Of a stretch of 64,000 bases of DNA, positions 1-13,345 are shown one piece after another. Origin of the DNA: Steromphala cineraria (taxonomy: Eukaryota; Mollusca; Gastropoda; Trochida; Trochidae); assembly GCA_916613615.1 (NCBI GenBank), contig OU744725.1, forward strand, positions 58,846,575 through 58,910,574. The letters run 5' to 3'. The notes beneath the pieces are model-generated. The model ran no database searches. It worked only from the letters and a program-made list of their open reading frames with translations, and was not told the origin of the DNA. The position numbers and the translations under genes are program-made. Positions within the stretch are counted from its first letter, which is position 1; each line of letters begins with the position of its first letter.

Positions 1-2150
1 AATATTTATCTTATCACTTAAACGAACAAGAACACGTTTGTCACATGACACAGACTTTTATCAAGATGACTGTGTGAAAAATAAACGAGGCCATTAGATA
101 ATAAAAGACATCATATTTCGACAAGAAACATTTGGAAATACACGATATTATTTCGAAACAAATAAATGTCAAATGTCATACCCTTCAGTTTTGAAAATAT
201 TATACACAGTTTAGTGTCACCTCTGACATTAAGTATTCCATGAAGACCTATGGAGTAATTGCGTGCTGCTTTACTCGTAGGGATCTAACTACGCAGTTCT
301 GAAGCTGAGAAAAGGGACGTATAACACAAGTATGATATGATTGTTATAGTGTTTTGGCGTGAGGAACTGGTTCATGCTGCTTTGAGAGTGTGTTATCTGA
401 TTGAGCATCAAAGGATACTCCGTGAGTTGTTGCAGTCCCAACATTATCACTGGTGTCATCTGATAAGAGCTGTAAAAGAGGAAAAGTAAGCCTATCGATT
501 TAAGACTTTCAGTGCAGTAAAGTCAATTTGTCAATTACTCAATATTAGGGACATTTCGGAAGGAACAAACGAATTGTTAGTGTTACGCAAATTCTATCAC
601 TAGTTTTAACGTGAAACTTGAATTTAGCATCTGCGGGGTATTAACAGGAATTTTCAGTTTTCATTTAAAACCAAAGATTTTCGTCGAGAGTTTTATCCTT
701 AAGATACAGTGGACATGTAGTAAGTGTCAAGTAATAATGTTAAAACATGTTTTAAAAATCCAAAAACGACAAAGCATTCTTCATATATGCCAAGGTTATG
801 CAAACGTCAATTGAAAAGTCAAATGTTTGATAACGTATTAGGATACATAAAATCCATCAAAAGAAAAAAGGTTAATCACATAAAATATCCAGGATGAACG
901 TTTTTGTGCATTGGCATAGCTAATATAACCATGCATGCATAAGAAAACAATTCTCGATTATGAATTCATTTTAACCAACAACTGTCCTTAACATACAGTT
1001 GACATGTAGTAGGTGTCAAGTAATAATGATAAAAGATGTTCTAAAAATCCAAAAACGACAAAGTATTCTTCATATGCTAAGGTTATGCAAACGTCAATTG
1101 AAAAGTCAAATGTTTGATAACGTATTAGGATACATAAAATCCATCAAAAGAAAAAAGGTTAATCACATAAAATATCCAGGATGAACGTTTTTGTGCATTG
1201 GCATAGCTAATATAACCATGCATGCATAAGAAAACATTTCTCGATTATGAATTCATTTTAACTAACAACTGTCTTATTGTATTGGTAATATTGTAACGAG
1301 CCAACTTAAAGGTGATTTATACAAAATGTCAAGTGTAGGTCTATAAATGACTACAAATGAGATACACTATATACTCATTCTGACATATCTCATTTCAAAA
1401 AGACCTGTAATTAAATTTTATTTAGTTAGAGCATTCGTTCAAATCCCAAGCTATATCTTTAAACATACAAGGTGAAATAAGATAACAAAGGAATATATGA
1501 ACAAAAGTGTAATAAAGTAAAAACGGATGTGTACATCCTGTAAGATTTTAGGATGGAAGTCAGTTTGTAATCGTATTGACATGAAGGCAATGAAATTGTA
1601 TTGTCAAACATTTGCATAAGATTAATGCTAAAAAATATAAATTTTCGAACACTGACAACTAATGATGAACAATCATCTTATTCATTCAATAGGAGTACTA
1701 AGTACTTAGGTTACAGAAAAGTTCCCAGCAGTAGAGCATGAGACATCTGTTGGACAAATGATTTTGTAAAAACAGAAAGGGCACCAAGAGTGCAACAATC
1801 GAGACATTACAACATACTGGTGAGCCAAAGATTTGAATAACAGTGAGTTAAACATCTGGAAAAAATATCAAAGAACACAACTAGCATGGGTTCATTTCAC
1901 AAACAACATTTACTGAACTTAACAATAAACTAAATAAAAAGAAAAGCATTTGGAGAAGTTGTAATGAAAATGTCATTGTGAATACCTGTTGGTGTAGGAG
2001 ATATGAAAAAGCTGGTGTGGAATGTTTGATAATTTATAAGTGGCTGTTACCTAATGTGATGAACAAGCCTTGATCCTAGTTTATGGATTGATTGTGTCTA
2101 ATTGTTTATTTGGTTTCTGCAAGGCGGCGTTGTGTGTAACCTTGTCAGTT
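1..2150. repeat. Segmental duplication, module Y0 left part
   Basis: Colinear with 13350-15095 (Y1) at high identity and with the start of Y2 from 29138. Beyond about 29735 the match to Y2 continues to 32400 at clearly lower identity. There is no convincing gene; the short open frames here change or break between copies. It contains a local tandem duplication at about 700-1271. It is interrupted at about 2150 by a LINE and continues at about 6115. Confidence 0.85.
700..1271. repeat. Local tandem duplication of about 285 bp
   Basis: The stretch at about 700-985 is repeated at about 986-1271 with few differences; both halves include AAAATCCAAAAACGACAAAG and GAACGTTTTTGTGCATTGGC. The paralogous module at 14010-14262 has only one copy, so the doubling happened after the modules separated or was lost in the other. 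Confidence 0.85.
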
Positions 2151-2707
2151 TAGCATTTTTCGAAACAGGTATCAAGACAAACATTTTCCTTTTGAGCGAA
2201 CAAAGTGAGCACTGGCTGACAAGTGAAAATTTCAATGAAATATCAAATAAAATTTCGACTGTCAACAAAGACCTACAAACATTAGTTTCAGAAAATGCAA
2301 GTCTAAAGGAAGAAGTCGTTTGTCTCAAACAAAAGATAAACTTTCTTGGAATAAGTAAAAAAAAGAACAATTTAATGTTTTTTAATATTGATGAATCATC
2401 ACATGAAAGACCCAACGAAACTGAAAACAAGATACTCAACCTTATGACTGAAAAGATGCAGCTGCATATGTATAAAGACAAATTCTCGGCACGACGACTT
2501 TCCAGTAAGGCAACCCGGTCAATACCAGTGTTAGTGTCATTCCTAATGTACAGGGATAAAGTGGATGTGTTGAAGTGCTCTAAACTCCTCAAAGGGGATA
2601 AGATTCGTATTGCCCAGGATTTCACGGACATGGAACGCAGTGTAAGGAATAACCTCAAACCATTCATGGAGAAAGCACGTACAGTGAGGGTAAGTTCTCA
2701 GTGTTGA
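2150..2707 (+). pseudogene. LINE ORF1 remnant (coiled coil plus L1-ORF1p-like domain)
   Basis: The open frame runs from the left flank into the element, so its first 15-20 codons are flanking DNA and not ORF1. The element part has a leucine- and glutamate-rich stretch (ENASLKEEVVCLKQKINFLG) that looks like a coiled coil. It is followed by KKNNLMFFNI and later PVLVSFLMYRDKVDVLKCSK and RIAQDFTDMERSVRNNLKPF. That pattern is typical of the RNA-binding Transposase_22/L1 ORF1p-like domain. It stops at 2705-2707. Confidence 0.65.
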
Positions 2708-2879
2708 GAGGCACAAACCTTCAAATAGATAATGACATGTTCAAACTTGACTCTTCCTCAACTGTTACTAAACTCCAACACTTAAGGAAACTCAAAACTG
2801 TCAGAACCAACATTAACTCTGAAAATCCTGCTTCAACTAACAGTAAAGATAATGACTAACGGTGTGGCCAGGGCCCTGT

Positions 2880-5622
2880 CTGTAGTGATAACATTAACTT
2901 TAACATCTCTTGTTGGAACATAGAAGGCCTGAAAGGAAAAGTAAAGTCACCATCGTTTCAAGCGTTTGTGTCTAAACATAACATCTTAGGATTTGTAGAA
3001 ACATGGGCAAGAGCTGGTGACGAGTTTCAGTTTGATGGATATAAGCAAATAAGTAAAACTAGAATTCAGAACAAGAACTCTATCAGGAATTCAGGTGGCT
3101 TATTGTTCCTTATCAAAGAAAATATTGCAAATGTATTTACTCCTTTTCAATCAAACTCAGATAACATTTTATGGTTGAAAACAATCAATCCTGTAATTGA
3201 TAATAGTGTATTGTTGATAGGACTTGTTTACTTCTCTCCGCCACATTCAAGTATTCACTCAAATTTGACATTCTTGAAAATGATATTATCAGTTTTAAAT
3301 GTGACTACCCTGATTGTCATATCATTGTTATGGGTGATCTTAATGCTCTAACAAACTCTGCACCTGATTATATAGTCAACGATGATGCCAAACACCTACC
3401 TATCGACGACGAGATGGACTACCTAGAAGATGACTCTGTCTTACCACGGTCTTCTAGAGATTCTGTCCTTAACAAGAGAGGAAGTGATTTACTGGAACTT
3501 TGTAAACTAACAGCTCTCAGGATCTGTAACGGTCGGCTAGGGGAGGATGCGGGAATAGGTCACATAACATGTCTTGCAAATGATGCTCAAAGTGTCGTTG
3601 ACTATGTATAGCTTCTCAACCTACATTTCCTTTATTCGTGGAGTTTGGGATCGCCGATCAAACTGAATCACATCACCTACCTATATCATTTTCGTTATCA
3701 CTATCATGTAAAACTTCACCCGAATTGGAATCAACATTACAACCTAAATGCAGACTATACTGGAAAGATGACATCAAGGACCAGTATAGGCAGAGATGGC
3801 AGGAGGCCTCACAAGAAAACAGTCAAACTTTCGTTAATATTTTATCAACTGTAAACGTAAACGAAGCTGTCTCGTTGTTTACAAACAAACATGTGCGCTT
3901 GGCTGTGGAAAGTCCTCTGCTGGCTCCATGAAGACTCGTCATAACAAGGGAAGCAACTGGTACGACGTGGAATGTGAGTGCGCACATGCATCAGCACGTG
4001 GGCGTTTATGCGTGTTTCACGCCTCTAACAGTAGCGATGACAGACAGATGTACATTGCAGCCTGGAAAAACTATAAACTGTTATGTAAACAAAAAGCACA
4101 AGCTTCCTTTAAAACTTTCATGGACAAACTCAGTGAATCGCTAAAGCATTTTGATAATAGAACATTTTGGTGTCTGTTGTCAAGTAAATCAATGACTCTC
4201 TCTAAGAACATAAGCGTCAATGATTGGATTTATTATTTTAAACAGTTGTTTCAGGAAAATGAAAATAGTGTTAATTTTATTGAATTCTATAGGTATGTAA
4301 ATGACTTTGTTGATTCAATAGGCGATGATCTTATCAACAGGACAGCAGATGGTGATGATGAACTTGATAAAACTATCACATTGCAAGAAGTGTTATCTGC
4401 TATTGACTCAATGAAATCTGGTAAAGCTCCGGGTTATAACGGACTCCCCATAGAATTTTTTAAACATGCTCCATTAGAATGCATTGATATATTATGAAAA
4501 TTGTATAATTTTATATTATCAACTGGTATTTACTCTGAACAATGGTCTTTTGGTGTTATTTTTCCTGTTTACAAGAAGGGCAGTATTAATGAGGCTAGTA
4601 ACTATAGACCTATTACTCTCCTCGATGTAGCCGGTAAGATTTTTGCTAAAATAATATGCAATAGACTCTTGGTGTGGTCGACAGAGGAGGATGTTATTGT
4701 AAAGGAACAGGCAGGTTTTCGTAAGGGTTATCAAACTACTGATAATATTTATAGTATTGATATACTAATTCAAAAATATCTATCACACAAGCGTGGCAGG
4801 TTTTACTGTGCTTTTATTGATCTAAAAGCTGCTTTCGATTCAGTTTATCGTAAAGGTTTATTATTCAAACTTTGGACTTCTGGTGTAAAAGGTAAAGTTT
4901 TTCGAATAATTAGAAATATCTATCAGTCTGTTCAATCATGTATATCTCTTCCTGAGGTTTATTCCAGCATTTTTGAGTGTAGTACGGGAGTTCGTCAAGG
5001 TTTGCCAAATGTCCCCCTTGCTGTTTTCTCTTTTTATCAATGATCTTGTTGAGCACATGTCATATGAAGGGAAGCATGGAGTAACTTAAGCATTTTTGGA
5101 AATTTTCATTCTCTTATTTGCAGACGATAATGCAGTTATGGATATAAGTATTGTTGGCTTGCAAAGGAGATTAAATTTATTGTCTGAATATTGTGAGAAA
5201 TGGAAGTTAACAATCAACATAACCAAGAGTAAAGTTATTGTATTTCGTAACGGTGGAAAATTACGATGTGAAAAGTTCTGGTTGAATGGCTCTAAAATGG
5301 AAGTGGTTGGATGTTTTAAATAATTAAATGTTCAGCTATCATCCTCAGGATCTTGGTTTTTGAACAGAAAACTTTAGCTCAACAGGCTTGGAAGATATTA
5401 CAGATATTAATTAAAAAAAAGGGTAAATTCTCCTTGCTTCCACTCGACGTTGCTAATCATATTTTTGATACAAAAGTTCTGCCTATTCTTACTTATGGTT
5501 CGGAAATCTGGGGATTCCATCCGTCACCTGATGTTGAACGTGTACATGACAGGTTTTGTAAGTTAATGTTATCGTTAAATAGAGGGTACTCCAATGCTAC
5601 TGGCACGTGGTATTTTGGGTAG
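2880..5622 (+). pseudogene. LINE ORF2 remnant: AP endonuclease and reverse transcriptase
   Basis: Endonuclease: ISCWNIEGLKGK (about 2905), the FVETW region (about 2990) and, after a frame change near 3340, VMGDLNA. Reverse transcriptase: GKAPGYNGLPIEFFK (about 4425), NYRPITLLDVAGKIFAKI (about 4595), AGFRKGYQTTDNI (about 4710), FIDLKAAFDSV with the first catalytic Asp (about 4810), GVRQGLP (about 4985) and LFADD (about 5110). It is disrupted by frame changes near 3340, 3610-3640, 3930, 5030 and 5325 and by an in-frame TGA at 4495-4497. It cannot make an active enzyme. Confidence 0.88.
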
Positions 5623-6114
5623 ATCTAATGTTAAAGCCTTCCACTTTGTTAAAATAATCAAGTTTGGTTAAGGTTGCTGTCGCAAACTGATAATATCATG
5701 TTAAAGCATTCATACAGTCTCCAATATCAAAATTAGATATTTATTGCATCATTCTACTATTATATTGCTCTCTGTAATACAATAATCTACTTTACAATTT
5801 CTGTATTATGGGCCTGTGGCCCCTTTACGAAATAAAACATTTCAAGTGGCTGACAAGTACTTACTCTCGCCTCAAAACGAAAGAATTTTGGAATGTCCAA
5901 ACTTAATATTCCAAAAATTAAAATAATATTTAAAATAGTTTGCAGCTCATAAATTCAATGACGCACGTAAATTATAATTATTCAAGCATTTTAAGAGCTC
6001 AACACTGCCTCTCAAGTATTTCTGCAGATCCATTATCCCACAAGGTTCTTGTTTACAGAGTGAAGGAAAGATTTAGGTAGTAAATTAGGAATTGTTATTG
6101 AAAAGGACCTATTT

Positions 6115-6572
6115 TGTCTTAAATGTTTTGATTTGAATTAATGCTTTAAGGCGTGATGTTCCTTAATTTTTATATAAGATGTAATACATCAGACACTTGG
6201 AAGCAAGGGAGGTAACTCCTCAGTTACCGTAACTGTACCATTATAAGTCAAAAGTACTCATGGAAAAAAAAATCGCGTATTTTTCTATATAACTCCATGA
6301 TTAGTTAAACTTCCCCAAATGATGGGATAACTATTTATCCCATTTAGGCTTAGTAAATGCATGACATATAGACAAAAAATGTCCAAAATTAGCATATTTC
6401 CAACACATTTAAAGACATGATATAGATAAAGTAAATTCAAGATGAAACAAACCTGTAACGCAGTCAACAACAAAAGCACAGGAAATACGTCCGTTGTCAC
6501 AACAACTGTGCAATTGACAATGTATTGGATGCCATCTTAGTATAACTATTAAAGCACATACAATGAATAAAT
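6115..6572. repeat. Segmental duplication, module Y0 right part
   Basis: Continues the duplicated module on the far side of the LINE and matches 15105-15565. It ends at about 6572, where module X1 begins directly. No gene seen. Confidence 0.8.
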
Positions 6573-9500
6573 AAAATAATAAATTGTAAAGTCATGAGAT
6601 ACCGACTCGCAGTAATTTGGGGTTAATTTACAAATCTAATGACAAAAAATGTGTCAAAATGAAGATTATCAGTGAAATGATTTGGATATTTTCTCAATCG
6701 TCTGTAGTGTTTTGAATAAGAAGGTTCACCTTTAAAGTTAACAATCGTGAAATAAAAATAAGATATGTTATTCTAAGGACTTAGATTCATAAGTCTCTCC
6801 AACTCAACATTTGCCCATTATACAATTGCACTTGAGCTTCTATATGTTTCATATTTAGATGTTATGAAAACGCCAATAAATATGAGATTGTAGGTGATAC
6901 CATAAGGACACAAAAACACTAACACCAGTCAGTTTTACCAAAACCAAACGACAGCGTGGCCAATATTGAAATCAGTCAGCAAAAATTATAATTAGAGTGA
7001 TGCAATAAAATTCCCATAATACTTAAGGAAAGGGATCACAGGAACTGCAGCTTCAATAAAAAACATTTACACTCCTTGAAACAACCCTTCTTGTGTGCTT
7101 AATTGGAAGAAATAACTGATACTCTTGATAAGGATATTTTAGTACAGCCTTTTATTGACAGTTACTATGGAAACAATCTGAGCCGCTTCCTGGGCAATCC
7201 AACTTAAGTCAGTTAGTGTTGATTTGGTTCAAATCATGAAAATCGTCCTTTTCCTGTTTACGAATGCTACACATACTCGTGACCTTTAAATGCTTCTTTT
7301 TTTGTCCTTTTGTACATGTGCAGTCGAGATCAAGCTTGAAAGCTTTAACCAATAAGGACTTTCATCATGTGATCACATAATTGAAACACGTTTTGCAATT
7401 ATTAACAGTTAAATCTCGTACTGTATACATAAATATGATCATTTACCAAAATATTCAATGTTGAATTGTAATTATATATAATGAAATATGATATATATGA
7501 ATCATTTAAAATATAATTGGTTCGAAATATATCATTGTGATCTAATTTTTATTGTAATATCTTACCTCTTCTTCAAATATTCAATGTTGTAATTATTTAT
7601 AATGACTTATAGTACATGATAATCCTTATTTTAGGGTTAATCATAATATATCATTGTGATTATAATCGTTATTGTAATATCTAACATCTTCATTAGTACG
7701 AGTCCTTGGTAGGGCAAATCAAAACTACGGATATTATCTGTGTTGCAAACAGAAACGTAAAGTTTTACATATTTGTCTTTAACTTACTTGGTGAATACGT
7801 ATGACCTAAATCATCATTAAAGCAATTACTTTAAATTAATAACTTTTTAGCAATTTCGGAACTTGCCATTCCTCCTTTGATGTTGACTGAGGGTTTTATT
7901 CATTATTTACAAAGAAATATAAAACAAATTATGTGACAATACATCTTGTTCATGCTGTACTACCCACACAACCTCAGCCTTGGCCAAAGGTTAAAAAGGA
8001 CTTTATTCTACAGCTCTTCTTGAATATGAAATGTTGAAGTTCACACGAGTTCATATACCCTGTTATTTCAAAACGCACACATTTGATATTTTGCTTTCAT
8101 TGAACTTGAAAGCATTGTTCGCTTCCCAATTATCCTGAATTAATCAAATATACTTTCGAATTCCTAAAGGGTATCCATTATCAAACTGAAAAGAAAAGGT
8201 CACAATAAAAAAACAATCAATATCAATATCATCATCGAATGTAAAATCTAATAGTATGGCTGTATAAGTGAAAGTAAAAGATTCAATGTACTTGCAACAT
8301 TAAAAGAAGACGGTAGACACTTTTAACCAGTCTTTCCTTTCTTTTCGGAAGCTATTTGTGAATGTCTCATCTGAAACTGCTGGAATCTTTTGTTTAGTAG
8401 CTTTGAAATTCATCTAAAGATGTCTTTTTATCAAGAAAGGTCAATCTTTTCCTGACACACATCAGTCGTTCTTAGTCTTGTTGCACGTGATGAGTCTCCT
8501 TTACTAAATACAACATCCCTTTACCCTTGAACTGTCAGTATTGACGTAATAAAATAAAAGAATGAGTACTCAAGCCGTTCTTTTTAATGCATACACTTTT
8601 GAGGACATTTCTTTTGCTTGCTAATGGCTGAAATATTGCCCAAAAATGTTATAACAATAACTTGTGAGTGAATAAATATACTTTTTTGTTACTCCAAAAG
8701 CCGGAGTCAATAAACAATGGATTTGTTCTTATTACCAAAACTACTTACAGTGTCTCGCAGTGTAATGTCTCGTAGTGCGCCATTAAAAGGTTCCACTTCA
8801 ATCAATTGATAATTTGTTAAATAACATATTCAAAACAAATTTAATTCATAACATGGTGTTTTAAAGACTAACCTAACTGTTTGATCACTGACATTTTATT
8901 TTCGTTAGCTTGGTCTAATTATAATTATTAATTAGATACAATGCAGATACAAAAACAGAATTAAATCAACATATATTAAGATATTGTAAAAAAATATGAA
9001 AATTATAATGCAAGAAAAACTCTAAATAGTCTCTGAGGATGTGACAATATGGTTCAGAGAGGAAACGAAAACTGCTTTAAAATATAAATCCAAAACCTTT
9101 TATTCAGCCGAACAAAAAATATTTAGGTCAACATGAATGTCAGGAACTATGAAATCCTACAACCCTCTGCCAATCTACAAGAATCACAGTAGTCAAATTA
9201 CTTTGAAGAAATTGGTGTTGATGAACACAAAAGTCTTTAAGAAACCTCAAAATCTATCGGCAGATTGTTTTCGTAGTTATGTGTTTCATTCTTGGAGTAC
9301 AGAGGGACAGACAGATTGTTTATTACAGTCTCTCATCATAACAGCTACATCTTTATGTACAGTGTAAAGAAAAAAAGAAAAACTGTAACGAGCCAAATAT
9401 GGCCATTGGCAATAAAATACAAATCATTGGTATACAGATTTAAGATAGCTACGTTCAACATTAAAATGACAACACCATTCACGAGTTCAATGTTTTAACC

Positions 9501-10999
9501 AGACCTTAATTTTGAAATGAATGGTTAACAGGGAACGTTTAAAGTATATAGATTTCTATGATATCAGAAAGCTTTACATTTGAGTTAAAAATACTATTCG
9601 TTTTAAATGTAACCACTCTGACCACATTTGCAATCCTTTTGTGACCGAGGAATATAACAATTATGACAGGGAAGGTTGAAACTACAAAGAATAAGTTCAA
9701 AACTGTTTGTTATTTTAGGCTTACATGTCATTAAGTATTAAAAACTCAAATACTTCTAGGGTCAGCTTCTATCAACGTTTTTCGTTTTTAGCAATTTTTC
9801 TAGAATAAAGTTATACAATATAATACCTTTTAAATGACTTTGAACGCAAAAGTAAATGTTTGTGACAAATATGAACGACGGATGTTTTGTTTTCTTCAAT
9901 TTCCTCGTTTTTGTTATCTTGTGTTCTTGGGTTCTTAATTTATTAAATATGACTCTACTAATGGTAAAAATTTAAACCCGATTCTCAGTTGCATTAAACT
10001 CTGGAAGGTTGCTTAATTTCATTTTATTTAATTTTGTTACTATTTTTGATTGAGATAGAGTCAACAGATTGGACAAGACCAAAATTATTATTATAAACTA
10101 CAAATATGGTGATGTAACAAGTCACGTCTAAGTATTCACTGCAATTACGTCAAGCTCGACCTTAATCTCAAGGTAATTTTGACCTTTCAGAAAAACAGAA
10201 ATAGAAGTGCCTTGTGAATATCAATCATAAGACCGAAAATCAATCATTTGCGTAGGAAGGAAGATTAAAAATATATTTCAAATTTGTTGTAAACCGAGTG
10301 ACAAAAACGAATCATTGGCTGGAAACAGGCGAAACAAAAATTGTTTAAAGGAGAGATTTAATGTAAAGAGTCACTACGGGATTTTCTTCACATACTGTTT
10401 TGCTTTCATATGAATGTAAATATCATAATTCATGATAATTACTCACAATATATCACATACTGATTCAGACTCTAATATCTCACATATTCATACCCAAACG
10501 CTAAGTATATGATAAAATCTATATTCTATGAAATTCTTAAAACTGTCATATATATTCGAAAAAGCCAAATTCAGACGTTCAAAATGAATACTAGATATAT
10601 AACCTATCAAACATGATAAACTCGTAACTTTCATTCTGATTGTTTTAGATAAGTTTCCAAAATGACGTTTGACTGATTGAGGCGTGTAAAACGTCCCTGT
10701 TGAGACTATACAACGTCTAATAGCTTTAAATTGATACTTACCTTCAACAATCGATACTTCTTGATGAGAATACACTATTGATAAAGTTTAACACATATGA
10801 CCCCTTGACAACTCACGGAATGGCTGTTTAAGTGATGCATATTCTCTTATTTGTTAAGCATTGTTACACAATGGAACTACGTTGTTTAATCAGATTTCAT
10901 TTCACAATTTTTTTAACAAGATAATTTGACAAATCTTTCTTCAAATTAATAGACATACAGCTTAACCAATAAAGTTTATTTCATAATTTGAGTGGTATA

Positions 11000-11165
11000 A
11001 ATCACATTGACCTAACAAAACAATGATCATGTTAAAAGCCTTTTAACATTTTCAGAACCAAAAATAGACAGGAAAACAGTCTTGTGAATCAATGAAAATA
11101 TCAAAAATCGACCAATGACGTAAGTACTCGTTTCAGGAAAGGTCTTCCTCATTTGTGGTAAAATG
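11000..11165 (+). repeat. Exon-like repeated motif, copy 1 of module X1
   Basis: A motif of about 165 bp with an acceptor-like TTTTAACATTTTCAG, a conserved core of about 65 bp (ATAGACAGGAAAACAGTC and CTTGTGAATCAATGAAAATA) and a donor-like GACGTAAGT. A second copy is at about 12545-12715, and both recur in X2 (about 26930-27075 and 28305-28460). A weaker relative lies at 10180-10300. The donor is kept at 11115 and 27035 but reads GACGTCGGT in the second copies. It could be a duplicated exon of an unknown transcript or just a repeat; no stable protein frame is visible. Confidence 0.45.
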
Positions 11166-12177
11166 ACATAAATACATTGTTAATGGAATTGTAATCAATG
11201 CGATGTTTGATTTTGTTGTCATGGCAACAATTTGTTTTATGTTTATTTTATAATATTTTAATGTGAAATATTACAACTGATTTATTGAAATTGGCATTGT
11301 TTTAACAAATTAGATTAACGGTGTAATATATTTTGAAATGATGACATAAACTGCCTCACTTTTTTTCTTTTTTGAAATCCTATGCCTGTGCTATATTCAC
11401 TTATTTTCTTAAAGAGGACAATGTGTTTAGTCTTTTTGTAACCAATTGATATGATAATCTAGCTCTAGCTTTGCTATATTTAATATAATGATAGCATGTG
11501 CTATGTTTAATACTGTTCATGGTATGAATTGCAACAAGATCTCTTGACAGAAAGTTCTGCTTGAACTTGAACATCTTTTAGATTGGTAAATATATGATTT
11601 TTGATGCCTGTTTGAAATAAAACAATTATAATGATATGATAACTATTGAGTATAGAACATACAAAATTGCTTTTGTAAGGTTACAATTTATGAAACCTGA
11701 TTTTCAGATTGGTCAAACGACAACAAGTAAATGTAAAAAATATATCAACATTTGTTTGAATAAGTCTTCCTTATGTGAGCATGATAACCAACCACATACG
11801 TCATTAATCGCATTTCTGGATTTTTGGGAAAGCCGCAAATCGACGAAGAAATAATTACCAAACACTGAAAAAGCACAAAAGATCTTATTGGAACTGTTGG
11901 AGATTAAAACATTTCGAAAGAAAGAGGTTGTAATTGGCAAGAGCTCGTGAACATAATAACGTTCAAGTCAATTTCTAATAATTGAAAATAGACGTCAGAT
12001 TGTAGTATTTACATTTCATTTGAGAAGGCGATTGATGAAAGTAGCCGACAAAAATATTTCATTCAAGTTTACAAGACATTATTTCAAACCCTCGGGAAAT
12101 CAGGAATGATCTTTAGAAAAAATGAATACACGTACACGCATCCACAAATTACCTTTTATACATGTTGTATGGTATAT

Positions 12178-12395
12178 AGTATAATATAATATAATACGAT
12201 ACGATACGATACGATACACAACACAACACAACACAACACAACACAACACAACACAACACAACATAATACAATACAATACAATACAATACAATACAATACA
12301 ATACAATACAATACAATACAATACAATACAATACAATACAATACAATACAATACAATACAATATAATATAATATAATATAATATAATATAATAAT
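12178..12395. repeat. Compound pentanucleotide microsatellite
   Basis: About 218 bp of 5-bp units arranged in blocks: ATAAT, then ACGAT, then ACACA, then a long run of ATACA, then ATAAT. The matching site in X2 (28079-28143) has only a run of about 12 units of ATACA type, so the array has expanded or shrunk between paralogues. The long minus-strand frames over it are repeat artefacts. Confidence 0.95.
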
Positions 12396-13345
12396 TGCCA
12401 ATTCACCGTATAGAATGATTCTTTCTTGTTTATAATATGTATTTGGTGTTATTTATTTGGTATTATTTTCTTAATTCTGTTTTCCTATCTGTTTACAGGG
12501 AAGTATGTCTATGTTTTATGATAAACTTGTTAGGTTGTTTGTATCGTGTTGCCATTTCCAAACAATGTTCATGTTACTTTAAACCTCTTTACATTTTCAG
12601 AAACCAAAATAGACAGGAAAAGTGTCTTGTGAATCAATCAAAATATCGAAAATCAACCAATGACGTCGGTGGTCGTTTCGGGAAAGGTCTTACAAATTTG
12701 TTGTAAATTGAATAAGAATCGACGACTAGACACATCCAAAGATTTGCATTAAGAAGAGGATTCGGAATAGAAAATCACCTTTTTTTCTTGCCATGAAACA
12801 TGATTTTTAAGGTTGAGGCAGAATATGTTTAAAAGTTGGTACTCATTTTTCTACTTAATTTTCTTCTATTTGGAATTTTGTGGTATTGGTGGCTTAATTT
12901 GGTGCAGCGATCTATTTCAAAGAAGCGCCTTTCTGAAATTGCAAAAACTTCATTAATGTACCTAAAACAAACTTATCTGGACGTAAAATGTTTTAGATTT
13001 ACACATGCAAATAAAAGAGTGATAAAATAAACGTTATAAAAGACATTTTAAAATATTTTTTTAATGCTTGTTATTGAGAAAAATGTCATAGCATTATCAC
13101 AAATATAGTGCTAGTTTCTTTGGGTATATTTTCTTTTAAAAAGTTTGGAGCAAAACGATATCTCTGTGTCATGATTAAATACTGTTCCAAAGCACAATCG
13201 GGAATAGATCAAATGAATTTCCATTACAAACCCATAAACTCATAAACAATATATGATAAGACATTCTTCTTTCACATCTACATTGTATAATTTGGAATGA
13301 ATTGGCAAATCATTTATATTCTCGATTTGCAACTTAGGTTGTTAG

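Larger units (their letters stand above)
2150..6115 (+). mobile_element. 5'-truncated, degenerate APE-type non-LTR retrotransposon (LINE)
   Basis: It holds an ORF1-like remnant, an AP endonuclease-like region and a reverse transcriptase, all on the plus strand and all broken. Its limits come from comparison with the paralogous empty site near 15090-15105: flanking sequence reading GTGTGTAACCTTGTC on the left resumes as TTTTGTCTTAAATG on the right. The left edge cuts into ORF1, so the copy is 5'-truncated. The 3' part (5630-6115) shows no open frame; an AATAAA lies at about 5832. Clade (CR1/Jockey/L2-like) is not settled. Confidence 0.85.
6573..13345. repeat. Segmental duplication, module X1
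   Basis: Colinear with 22045-29130 (X2) at roughly 95% identity by eye, apart from several indels. X2 has extra sequence at about 23637-24030 and 25910-26385, X1 has extra at about 10195-10685, and a pentanucleotide array differs in length. Open frames such as those at 9137 and 25012 share a start but carry indels that are not multiples of three, so they are not conserved as protein. No gene is called. A local duplication of about 120 bp lies at 7453-7692. Confidence 0.88.

Noticed and set aside
2098..2667. 189-codon minus-strand frame
   Set aside because: Antisense shadow of the LINE ORF1 remnant.
12100..12406. Three overlapping minus-strand frames of 81-85 codons
   Set aside because: They are translations of the pentanucleotide microsatellite in three frames.
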